Shown here in pieces: positions 1 to 7,641 of a DNA stretch of 41,254 bases. Source of the stretch: Planctomycetota bacterium (GTDB lineage: Bacteria; Planctomycetota; J058). The stretch is taken from NCBI GenBank assembly GCA_023954375.1, contig JAMLIC010000070.1, forward strand, positions 1-41,254. Reading direction: 5' to 3'. Every line of letters begins with the position of its first letter. The stretch's first letter is position 1. Under the pieces are notes generated by a model that saw nothing but the letters and a program-made list of their open reading frames with translations, had not been told where the DNA came from and ran no database searches. Made by a program: the position numbers and the translations under genes.

Positions 1-144
1 TTGCGCATCTATGGCTTACGGAAGACTCGGCGGCCGAGCACAGGGCCCCCCGGCCGGAGTCGGCCCGGCCCGGCCCTGGCGCGCGAAATCGCGTTTCCGG
101 CCGGGCCTCCGGGCGTGGTGAAATCCCGGCCCGGAGGTCGCTCC
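1..144. other. Upstream region of the first gene, no gene supported
   Basis: The reading frame of the first gene stays open to base 1, but the added 48 residues are Arg/Pro/Gly-rich low complexity. A signal peptide and a good ribosome site begin only at 132-145. I see no separate gene here, only GC-rich leader sequence cut by the window edge. Confidence 0.5.
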
Positions 145-1890
145 ATGCGCGTCGCCCTGGCCCTCGCCCTCCTCTGCCCCGCCGCGGCGCTCGCCGACGA
201 GGGCCCTCGCTTCGTCGACGTGACCCTCGACCGGGGGCTCGAGGCGGGCGACGCGCACCGCAACGTCTTCGCCGACCTCGACGGCGACGGCTGGCCCGAC
301 CTCGTGATCCACAAGGAGCGCGTCTACCGCAACGTCGCCGACCCGCGCGGCGGCCGCCGCTTCCTCCGCCTCGATGGTGGCCTCGTCCCGTCGCGCCCCG
401 ACCTCCTGGCCCTGGCCGACCTCGACGACGACGGCCACCAGGACGCGCTCGTGGCCTGGCGCCTCGACCCGACGGCCCCCGACTGGAAGGACCCCGGCCG
501 GCGCTCGCACGTGCGCCTCCTCCGCCACGGCACGTCGGGCGCCGCCGTCGTCTCGTCGACGGTCACGTTCGAGCTCCCCCCCGAGCCGCTCACCTGCGCC
601 GCGTTCCTCGACTTCGACCTCGACGGCGTCCTCGACCTGGTCACCGCCGGCGACTACGTCGCCGGCGGGCTGCCGCTCGAGGCGACCCCCGTGCGCCTCT
701 ACCGCGGCCTCGGCGGCGGGCGCTTCGAGGAGGTCACCGACCGCGCCGGGCTGACGCTCCGGCGCGAGCCCGGCCACGAGGACAGCCGCCGGCCGGTCTA
801 CGGGCTGACCACGGCCGACATCGACGGCGACGGCTGGCCGGACATCCTCGTGTGCGCCTACGGCCGGCAGCGCAACCTCCTCTACCTGAACCGCGGCGAC
901 GGCACGTTCGTCGAGGCCGGCATCGCCTCGGGCTTCGCCGGCGACGACGACACGAGCGGCGTCTACCCCGAGGAGACGAAGCGCTGGTGGAAGGAGCGCT
1001 TCGGGCAGCCGCGCGAGGACGAGCGGCCCTTCCGCGCCAACGGCAACACGTTCGACGCGGCGGTGATCGACGTCGACAACGACGGCCGCCTCGACGTGTT
1101 CCTGGCCGAGATCACCCACGCCTGGGCGGGGTCGTCGTCCGACCGCTCGGCGCTGCTCGCTAACCTGGGCGGCGCGCGCGGCGCGCTCCGCTTCCGCCGC
1201 CTCCCCGACGCCATGCCGCGCCGGCACCTGGTCCCGAACTGGAACCAGGGCGACCTCTACGCCGGCTGGACCGACGCCGACCTCGACGGCTGGCCCGACC
1301 TCCTCCTCGCCTCGGGCGACTACCCAGACGAGCAGCGGCTGCGCCTGTTCCGGCAGACCGGCCCGCTCGAGTTCGCCGACGTCACGGCCGCCGCCGGGAT
1401 CGACGTCATCAACGCCGCGCAGCTCTCGCTGGCCGACTACGACCGCGACGGCGACCAGGACGTGATCACCGGGCTCACCAACATGCGCCTGCCCCCCGAG
1501 CAGGCCGAGGCGCGGACGCTGCGGCCGGTGCTCCTCGAGAACCGCACGCCGCGCGCCGGCCGGCGCTCGCTCACGCTCCGCCTCGTCGGGCGCGGCGCCG
1601 CCGCCGGCGGCGCCAACCGCGACGCGATCGGCGCCCGCGTCGTCGTCGAGGCCGACGGCCTGCGCCAGACGCGCGAGGTCCTCGGCGGCCACGGCCACGC
1701 CGGCCACCAGGACTCGCGCGAGCTCGTCTTCGGCCTCGGCCGCGCGCCCAGGGTCGAGCGCGTCGTCGTCCGCTGGCCCTCGCGCACGGGGACCACCGTC
1801 ATCGAGGGCCTGCGCCCCGACCGCGCCTACGAGGTGCGCGAGCCGGCGTCCGGCGCGGCGCCGGAGGTGGTGGACCTGGGGCCCTTCTGA
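145..1890 (+). CDS. Secreted FG-GAP/VCBS repeat protein with C-terminal ASPIC/UnbV domain
   Basis: A predicted exported protein of 581 residues. The ATG at 145 was chosen because it follows a GGAGGT ribosome site and opens a signal peptide (MRVALALALLCPAAALA, cleavage before DEG). The body carries at least seven Asp-rich FG-GAP/VCBS-type loops such as DLDGDGWPDL, DFDLDGVLDL, DVDNDGRLDV and DYDRDGDQDV, which in the family bind calcium and build an integrin-like beta-propeller. The last ~110 residues match the ASPIC/UnbV domain, with the GxxxRDAIGARV, GGHGHAGHQDSRELVFGLG and VVVRWPS elements. Such proteins are abundant in planctomycetes and related bacteria and act outside the cytoplasm, possibly in adhesion or carbohydrate binding; the ligand is unknown. 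It is a single-gene unit, with a palindromic repeat about 40 bp downstream. Confidence 0.9.
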   Translation: MRVALALALLCPAAALADEGPRFVDVTLDRGLEAGDAHRNVFADLDGDGWPDLVIHKERVYRNVADPRGGRRFLRLDGGLVPSRPDLLALADLDDDGHQDALVAWRLDPTAPDWKDPGRRSHVRLLRHGTSGAAVVSSTVTFELPPEPLTCAAFLDFDLDGVLDLVTAGDYVAGGLPLEATPVRLYRGLGGGRFEEVTDRAGLTLRREPGHEDSRRPVYGLTTADIDGDGWPDILVCAYGRQRNLLYLNRGDGTFVEAGIASGFAGDDDTSGVYPEETKRWWKERFGQPREDERPFRANGNTFDAAVIDVDNDGRLDVFLAEITHAWAGSSSDRSALLANLGGARGALRFRRLPDAMPRRHLVPNWNQGDLYAGWTDADLDGWPDLLLASGDYPDEQRLRLFRQTGPLEFADVTAAAGIDVINAAQLSLADYDRDGDQDVITGLTNMRLPPEQAEARTLRPVLLENRTPRAGRRSLTLRLVGRGAAAGGANRDAIGARVVVEADGLRQTREVLGGHGHAGHQDSRELVFGLGRAPRVERVVVRWPSRTGTTVIEGLRPDRAYEVREPASGAAPEVVDLGPF

Positions 1891-1930
1891 CCGCGCCCAC
1901 CGGCTGATGTGATCGAGGGCCGACCGTGTG

Positions 1931-2021
1931 GGCTCACGAAGGTCCGAGGAGACCACGGAGGACTTGTCCTTACATCTCCTCCGTGACCTCCGTTGCTCTC
2001 CGTTGCCTCCGTGTCCAATGA
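1931..2021. repeat. Palindromic heptamer repeat, copy 1
   Basis: An imperfect inverted repeat. The right arm (about 1977-2016) contains the series CTCCGTG, CTCCGTTG, CTCCGTTG, CTCCGTGTCC. The shorter left arm has CACGAAGG and CACGGAGG. It belongs to the same family as the elements at 24858-24961 and 37992-38082, but its left arm is eroded. It lies 40 bp after the stop of the ASPIC gene and upstream of the kinase gene on the same strand. A terminator or a mobile palindromic element is possible. Confidence 0.7.
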
Positions 2022-2138
2022 AGAGCCGATCCGTGGAAGTCACCGCGGACGCCCGGCGCGCCCGGCCGACGGGGCCGGCCTTCCGGGTGAGTCCCTTTCG
2101 CCCGTGCGCGGTGGGTCGAGTCGAGGCATCCTCCCCCC

Positions 2139-3239
2139 ATGCGCCCCGGGCAGCGGGTCGGTCCCTACGTCGTCCGCGAGCTCCTCGGCCGGGGCGCCAT
2201 GGGGCTCGTCCTGCGCGTCGAGCACCCGGAGCTCGGCCACGAGTACGCGCTCAAGGTCGTGCGGCCGGAGATGCTCGGCGACCCCGAGAGCGTGGGGCGC
2301 TTCCGCCGCGAGATGGAGGCGCTCGCGCGCGTCGACGACCATCCGGGGATCGTGCGCGTCCACAGCGCGGGCGAGACGGCGGACGGCGCGCCCTTCTACG
2401 CCATGGAGCTCGTGCGCGGGCGCTCCCTGGCCGAGGCGCTCAAGCGCGGCCTCCTGGCGCGCGACGCGGCGCTCGACGTCCTCGCCGAGGTCGCGGCCGC
2501 GCTCGCCCACCTGCACGCGCGCGGGATCGTCCACCGCGACGTGAAGCCGGAGAACGTCCTCGTCGACGAGGCGGGGCGGGCGCGCCTGACCGACTTCGGC
2601 CTGGCGCGCTCGCTGGGCCTGCGCGCCGACCGCCTCACCCGCACGGGGGACCTCGTGGGCACCCCCACGCACATGGCGCCCGAGCAGGCCCTGGGCGCGG
2701 AGGTCGGGCCCTGGACCGACGTCTACGCCCTGGGCGTCGTCCTCTACGAGGTCCTCACCGGCCGCACCCCCCACACGGGGGCGACGGCGCTGGAGGTCTT
2801 CCGCCAGGTCGCCGAGGGGGCCCCCTTCCCCCCGCCGTCGCGGCTGGCGGACGACGTCGCGCCGGCGCTCGAGGCGGTGTGCCTGCGCGCGCTCGCGCGC
2901 CGGGCGATCGACCGCTACCCCGACGTCGCCTCGTTCGCGCAGGACCTCGCCCGGGCCAGGGCCGGCCCGCCCCCCCGCCCGCGCCCGCGCCGGCCTCCTG
3001 ACGGCGGCGGCCGCCGCCGCTGCTCGCCGCGGCGGCCGCAGGCGGCGCCTGGTGGCGCTCCGAGGCCGAGGCGCGGCGCGTCGTTGCGGCGGCGCGCTGG
3101 TCCTCGAGGTCGAGCGCCGAGCACCAGCGCGACCTCGAGCGCGGCCTCCTCGACGAGGCCCACGAGCGCGGGCAGGCCCTGCTCGCCGCGGAGCGGCGCG
3201 CGCGCCCGGGCCGGGCCGCGGGGGCCGCTGAGGCGCTGA
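2139..3239 (+). CDS. Serine/threonine protein kinase (N-terminal part of a frameshifted kinase-TPR gene)
   Basis: The ATG at 2139 opens a Hanks-type kinase domain covering about residues 8-270. It has the glycine loop LGRGAMGLVL, the ATP-binding lysine in YALKV (residue 39), the catalytic loop HRDVKPEN (about residue 132), DFGLA, the activation segment GTPTHMAPEQ and TDVYALGVVLYEVLTG. The kinase phosphorylates Ser/Thr on partner proteins at the cytoplasmic face. Past about 2960 this frame turns into Arg/Pro noise, while the expected Ala-rich membrane helix and the following helical region continue in other frames (near 2985-3480). The stop at 3239 is therefore probably not the native end. By analogy with the gene at 24984-29185, the native protein would be kinase, one membrane helix, then a long TPR region reaching 6951. 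No ribosome site is evident; CATCCT at 2127-2132 lies 6 nt before the start. Confidence 0.85.
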   Translation: MRPGQRVGPYVVRELLGRGAMGLVLRVEHPELGHEYALKVVRPEMLGDPESVGRFRREMEALARVDDHPGIVRVHSAGETADGAPFYAMELVRGRSLAEALKRGLLARDAALDVLAEVAAALAHLHARGIVHRDVKPENVLVDEAGRARLTDFGLARSLGLRADRLTRTGDLVGTPTHMAPEQALGAEVGPWTDVYALGVVLYEVLTGRTPHTGATALEVFRQVAEGAPFPPPSRLADDVAPALEAVCLRALARRAIDRYPDVASFAQDLARARAGPPPRPRPRRPPDGGGRRRCSPRRPQAAPGGAPRPRRGASLRRRAGPRGRAPSTSATSSAASSTRPTSAGRPCSPRSGARARAGPRGPLRR

Positions 3240-4275
3240 CCCGCGCGGTGGACGGCGCCGCGCGGCGCCGCGTGCGGGCCGCCTGGCGCGACGGCGACGT
3301 CGCCCGCGCCCGGTCGCTCCTCGACCACGCCCCTGCCGACCTCCCGGAGCGGCCGTGGGTGCTCGCGCTCACGGGCGACGCCGCGGCGGCGCTGGCCGCG
3401 GGCACGCTCCAGCCGGTCGAGCGGGCGCGCCTGACGGCCTGGACCGGCGACGCGGCCGGCTGCCGCGAGGCGCTCGAAACAAATTCGCCCCGTCGAGCGC
3501 GCGCGGGCTCTGGCCCTCGAGCTCTCGGTGAGCGCCTCCTTCGCGCTCGTCCGACGCCGACGCGGAGGACGACCCGCTCCTCGCCGACGCCGCGCCCTCG
3601 GCCTGGGGCCTGGTCGCCCGCGGCGAGGCGGCGCTCGCCCGCGGCCTCGTGGCCCTCGCGGCGCTCGCCTTCGACGACGCGCTCCAGCTGCCGCGGCTCG
3701 ACGCCGAGGCCGAGGGCGCCGCCGCGCTCGGGCTGGCGCAGGTCCATCTGGCGCGCGGCGAGCTCGACCTCGCCGCGCGCCGCGTCGCGGAGGCCCTCCG
3801 CGCCGGCCAGCCCCCGGTCAGCCCGCCGGGGCGCCACGCTCGCCCGAGGCGCGCGCGCTCGGGTGGGCGGCCTGGGTGGCCCTCGCGGCCGGCCAGACCC
3901 ACCCCGAGGCTGCGCGCGGCCCTGGGCGGGCTCGAGGCGCACGAGGCCGCCGCGCGAGGCGCGCCGGGGGCGCCCGCGTCCGCGCGGCCCTCGCCGCCCG
4001 CGGCGAGGACCCGCCGGCCGGCCCCGTCGCCTGGCCCGCCATGGCGTGGCCGCGCCGCGGCGGCGAGCGGCGGGCCGGCCTGCCGGACGCCGCGCCCCCT
4101 CCCTCGCCCGCGAGCGCGGGCCCTGCGCCGCGGGGCGCGACGCGCCCCGGCCTCCTCCTGGCGCGCGCCGACGCCCTCGCCCTGGCCGCCGAGGCGGGCA
4201 ACGACCGCGCCGCGGCCGAGGAGGCGCTCGCCTTGCTCGGCGGCGCGCGCTGTCCGCCCCGCCTCGCCGCTGGCC
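2960..4275 (+). pseudogene. Frameshift-riddled middle section of the kinase-TPR gene
   Basis: Coherent protein-like sequence can be followed only by changing frame repeatedly. There is a switch in the C-run near 2970, another near 3020 (giving an LLAAAAAGGAWW membrane-helix end), a good frame until about 3480 (residues EHQRDLERGLLDEAHERG and onward), a third frame from about 3490 (RPVERARALALELS), a fourth near 3550 (SDADAEDDPLLADAAPSAWG), and more switches near 3815, 3905 and 4150-4275. Every piece is Ala/Leu/Arg helical sequence in the style of TPR regions. Either this stretch is a decayed gene segment or it holds several sequencing indels. The pieces stay well formed between the shifts, which favours indels or recent decay. 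Confidence 0.6.
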
Positions 4276-6951
4276 TGGGCGGCCGAGGCGCGCGCGCGCC
4301 GCGTGCTGCGGCGCGCGGACGAGGCGCAGGCGGCCGCCCGCCGCCTCCTCGAGCTCGCGCCCGGGTGCGCGGCGGCCCGGCTGGAGGCGGCCCGCGTCCT
4401 CGCCCTGGGCGTCGAGGAGGCGGCCCTGTTCCTCGACCTCGCGCGCCACGCCGGCGCGCCCGCGCCCGAGCGCGAGCGCGCGCTCGCGGACCGGCTGGAC
4501 GAGGTCGCCCGCGCCCACCGTCGGGCGCGCGCCACGGGCGCCACGGACCCCGACACCGACGACGCGGCGCGCCTGGGCGCGGCCCGGGCGCTGGTCGAGG
4601 CGGCGTGGCGGCGGACGGTCGACGACGAGGACGACGAGCGCCACGAGGCCGCCCTCGCCGCGCTCGCGCGCGCGCTCGACGACGAGCTGCGGCCGCTCGT
4701 GGCGCGCGTGGACGTCACGGACGTGGCCCGCGCCCGCGCGGCCCTCGCCGCCGCCGCCGCGTCGGCCGAGCCGGGGGCCCTCGAGGGTGCGGTGCTCGAG
4801 GCCGAGCGGGGGCTCGCGGCGGCCGCCTGGGGGGAGCCGCCGCGGCCGCTCGACCTCGCCGCGCTCGAGGCCCTCCTCCTGCGCGCGGCGGCGCCGGGCG
4901 GCGACGACCACGCGGCGGCCTACCTGGCGCTGGCGGGCGACCTCCCGGCCCGGGCCCTCCTCTGGGCCCGCCGGGCCGCGGCGACGGGGGCCGACCCCGC
5001 CGGCGGCGAGCGCTGGCTCTCGCACGCGGTCACGCTCCACCCGGAGCTGCCGGCCGTCGTCCTCCAGCGCGAGCTCGCCCCGGGGCGCGAGGTCACGGCG
5101 GCGGGGCTCCTGCGCCTGGCGCGCGCGGTCGCGGGCGCGCCCGAGCGCGCGCGCGCGGCGCTCGACGGGCTCGTGGCCCTCCCCCCCGCCGACGAGGCGA
5201 CGACGCTGGCGCGCCTCGCCGCGGCCGACGCGCCGGCGGCCGAGCGGCACCTCGCGGCGGCCCTGCTCCTCCGCGGGACCCGCGTCTTCCCGCCCGGCGC
5301 GGACGACCCGGCGCACGCCCGCGTCGTCGCGGAGCGCGCGGCCTGGCACGACCGGGCCTCGCGCCAGGCCTACGTCGCGACGACGCGGGCGCTCCGCGGG
5401 GCGCCGGCGGGCGCGGCGGCGCGCGTCGTCCGCGCGCTGGCCACCAGCAGCCTGGCCCGCGGCGCCGGCCTCGGGGCGCCGTGCGACCCGCGGGTCCTCC
5501 CCGACGCCCTGTTCGACGCCCGCCTGGCCCGGGGCGCGGCCCCCTGGGCGGCCGCGCCCCTGCTCGTCGAGCTCGACCTGGGCCCGCCCGGGGTGAGCGG
5601 GGCGGCCGCCGACGAGCTGGTCCTGCACGGCTTCGCGGGATCGGTCGTGGCGCGCCTGCAGCGCGTCCACCCCGGGCGCGCCCTGCCGGCCGGCCTGCAG
5701 CGGCTCGCCGGGGTCCTGCCCGCGCTGGCGACGGCGGGCCCCGAGCAGCTCCTCGAGCTCGCCGGGCGCCTCGACGCGCAGGGCGCCCCGCGCGCCGCCC
5801 TCGCCGCGCGCCTGCAGCGCGTCGTCGCCCGGCCCGACCTGCGGGACGACGGCGGCGAGGAGCGGTTCGAGCGCCTCCTGGCCGCGGCGACGCGCGGCCG
5901 CCCCGACCTCGCCGCCGCGGCCGCGGCGACCTCCTGGGCGGCGCGCGCGCGCCACGACGAGGAGGACGAGCGGGCCCGGCGGCGCGCCGTCGAGGAGGCC
6001 GCGCGGGCGGCGCACCTGACGCGGGTCGGCGGGGTCGGGACCGCCCTCCACCCGCGGCAGGTCCTGGCGTCCGGCGCCCGGCCCGCGGGCGACGTCGGCC
6101 GCGACGCCCTGCCGGGCTCGCCCGGGCTCGGCGACCTCTGGACCGGCCTCGCGCGGCCGGAGCGCGCCCTCGTGGTCCTGGCCCGGGCGGCCCACCGGCC
6201 CGAGACGGCGGCGGTGGTGGTCGAGGACGAGGACGCGCCGGGGGAGCGGACGACGGTCGAGGTGGAGCTCGTCGAGGCGCCGCTCGAGGGCCTCCTCCAC
6301 CCGTGGGGGCGGTCACGCGCGCACCTGCTCGACCTGCAGGCGCCGTGGCAGGGCTGGGCCGTCGACCGGTGGACCGACGGGGGGGAGCCGGGCGACGCCC
6401 AGCTGGCGCTCGACCGGGCGCTGGCCTTCGGGCGCGCGTCCACGGCCGAGGGCGCCTACTGGACGATCTTCTGGCAGCTCCGCTGGCACGCCGTCGGGGC
6501 CGACAACGACGTCGAGGTCCGTCGGGCGCACGCGGCGCTGGCCCGGTCGGCGGCGCTCCGCCTGGGCGACCTCACCGGCTCGCCGGCCCTGCGCGGGCTG
6601 GCGGCCGACGCCCTCCTCGACCTCGCCGCGCTCGACGCCGCCGAGGGGGGCGAGCTGGACCCTGGCCGCGTCCGTCGCGCGCTCGACGAGGCCGAGGCGG
6701 TCGCCCCGGAGCAGGTCGAGGCGCGGCTCGAGAGCGCCGCGACCGCCTGGTGGCGCCTCGCGCGCGCCCGCGCCCTGGCCGGAGACCGCGAGGGCGCGCT
6801 CGCGGCGCTGGCCCGCGTGCGGGCGCTCGCGGAGGACGGCGACGCGTGGGGGCTCACCGACGTGGTCACCGCCGAGGACCCCGCGCTCCCCTGGCTCCGC
6901 CGCCTCCCCGAGGTGGCCGCGTTCGTCGATCGCTGGACCGACGGCCGCTGA
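3649..6951 (+). CDS. TPR-like helical C-terminal region of the kinase-TPR gene
   Basis: An open frame ending in TGA at 6951. From about 4275 onward it reads without interruption as an Ala/Leu/Arg-rich alpha-helical repeat protein with TPR-like segments, for example ARRVLRRADEAQAAARRLLE near the start and ARARALAGDREGALAALARV near the end. The first 600 bp contain additional frame changes, so the coordinate 3649 is only the nearest in-frame start and not a trusted one. There is no signal peptide or catalytic motif. The most economical reading is that this is the sensor or scaffold half of the kinase encoded from 2139, sitting after a single membrane helix. An independent helical repeat gene cannot be excluded. 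Long homologous C-terminal regions after kinase domains are common in planctomycete and myxobacterial kinases. Confidence 0.6.
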   Translation: MALAALAFDDALQLPRLDAEAEGAAALGLAQVHLARGELDLAARRVAEALRAGQPPVSPPGRHARPRRARSGGRPGWPSRPARPTPRLRAALGGLEAHEAAARGAPGAPASARPSPPAARTRRPAPSPGPPWRGRAAAASGGPACRTPRPLPRPRARALRRGARRAPASSWRAPTPSPWPPRRATTAPRPRRRSPCSAARAVRPASPLAWAAEARARRVLRRADEAQAAARRLLELAPGCAAARLEAARVLALGVEEAALFLDLARHAGAPAPERERALADRLDEVARAHRRARATGATDPDTDDAARLGAARALVEAAWRRTVDDEDDERHEAALAALARALDDELRPLVARVDVTDVARARAALAAAAASAEPGALEGAVLEAERGLAAAAWGEPPRPLDLAALEALLLRAAAPGGDDHAAAYLALAGDLPARALLWARRAAATGADPAGGERWLSHAVTLHPELPAVVLQRELAPGREVTAAGLLRLARAVAGAPERARAALDGLVALPPADEATTLARLAAADAPAAERHLAAALLLRGTRVFPPGADDPAHARVVAERAAWHDRASRQAYVATTRALRGAPAGAAARVVRALATSSLARGAGLGAPCDPRVLPDALFDARLARGAAPWAAAPLLVELDLGPPGVSGAAADELVLHGFAGSVVARLQRVHPGRALPAGLQRLAGVLPALATAGPEQLLELAGRLDAQGAPRAALAARLQRVVARPDLRDDGGEERFERLLAAATRGRPDLAAAAAATSWAARARHDEEDERARRRAVEEAARAAHLTRVGGVGTALHPRQVLASGARPAGDVGRDALPGSPGLGDLWTGLARPERALVVLARAAHRPETAAVVVEDEDAPGERTTVEVELVEAPLEGLLHPWGRSRAHLLDLQAPWQGWAVDRWTDGGEPGDAQLALDRALAFGRASTAEGAYWTIFWQLRWHAVGADNDVEVRRAHAALARSAALRLGDLTGSPALRGLAADALLDLAALDAAEGGELDPGRVRRALDEAEAVAPEQVEARLESAATAWWRLARARALAGDREGALAALARVRALAEDGDAWGLTDVVTAEDPALPWLRRLPEVAAFVDRWTDGR

Positions 6952-6965
6952 GGTGCGATCGAGCC

Positions 6966-6989
6966 CTGACCAGGAGCCGGTGACCAGGA
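6966..6989 (+). repeat. Short CTGACCAGGA direct repeat after a stop codon
   Basis: CTGACCAGGA at 6966-6975 is followed by GTGACCAGGA at 6980-6989, just after the stop of the helical repeat gene. The same 10-mer recurs at 37182-37191 in the tandem repeat after the JAB gene. It is short, so chance or shared local slippage cannot be ruled out. Confidence 0.35.
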
Positions 6990-7016
6990 ATCGGAGGGCC
7001 CGGGCCGCCTTGGGGG

Positions 7017-7508
7017 CTAGGAGGGCGCCCGTAGGTAGTCGAAGAAGCTCGCGGGCGTGTGGTAGCGCATGACGACCGAGCCGAGCTTCACCTCGTCCCC
7101 CGGGGCCAGGGGCACCTTGTCCTCGCGCGGCCGCAGCTGGCGCCCGCGGACGAACGTGCCGTAGGTGGAGCCGGCGTCGGTGATCGACGCCTCGCCGCCG
7201 GGCCCGAACATGATGTAGGCGTGGAACTTGGAGACGTCCTGCGCCCGCACCTCGATGTCGTTGTTCCGCGCCCGGCCGATCGTGACCATCATGTCGAACG
7301 CGTTGGCGCCGGGGCGCTTCTTGATCCGCGCGACCGAGGTCTCCTGCCCCGAGCCGGCGGGCCCCGCGATCGTGCCGAACTTCCCCGGCCCGCCGGCGCT
7401 CTCCACGAACGACTCGATGACGAACACCGGCTCGGGGAACTGCCGGGCGAACTGCTCGCGCGTGTTCTTGTGCGCGACCGCGACGAAGGAGAACAGCTGC
7501 TCGAGCAT
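7017..7508 (-). CDS. FHA domain protein
   Basis: A 163-residue cytoplasmic protein whose second half is a forkhead-associated domain, a phosphothreonine-binding fold. The FHA signatures are present: IGRARNNDIEV, SKFHAYIMF and the STYGTFVRG segment (the usual xxxGTxVNG position), followed by the closing VPLAPGDEVKLGS strand. The N-terminal ~65 residues (LEQLFSFVAVAHKNTREQF and onward) are not recognised. The ATG at 7508 is preferred over an upstream GTG at 7559 because the upstream residues are low complexity. FHA proteins commonly read out the product of Hanks kinases, and kinase genes lie on both sides here, so it may bind their substrates or autophosphorylated juxtamembrane segments. That link is inference. 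Confidence 0.88.
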   Translation of the reverse strand: MLEQLFSFVAVAHKNTREQFARQFPEPVFVIESFVESAGGPGKFGTIAGPAGSGQETSVARIKKRPGANAFDMMVTIGRARNNDIEVRAQDVSKFHAYIMFGPGGEASITDAGSTYGTFVRGRQLRPREDKVPLAPGDEVKLGSVVMRYHTPASFFDYLRAPS

Positions 7509-7578
7509 GGGCCCCGCGCCATTGAAGCGCGGGGGGGGCGCGCTCGCCAGGGGGACCACGCCCGCTCGCGACCAACGA

Positions 7579-7612
7579 CGCGCGCCCCGGGCGAGGTCGC
7601 CCGGGGCGCGCG
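7579..7612. terminator. Strong GC hairpin between FHA and lipoprotein genes
   Basis: A perfect inverted repeat with a 15-bp stem (left arm 7579-7593, core GCGCCCCGGGCG; right arm 7598-7612) and an AGGT tetraloop. It lies just downstream of the minus-strand lipoprotein gene (stop at 7642) and upstream of the FHA gene. No U-tract follows on either strand, so intrinsic termination by the usual mechanism is uncertain, but a 15-bp stem is unlikely to be accidental. Confidence 0.65.
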
Positions 7613-7641
7613 CGCGGCTCGGATCGAGGGAGGGGGCGGGC

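Noticed and set aside
2755..6300. 1181-codon minus-strand open frame opposite the kinase-TPR gene
   Set aside because: Low-complexity Arg/Gly/Pro sequence without motifs. The plus strand carries the recognisable kinase and helical repeats.
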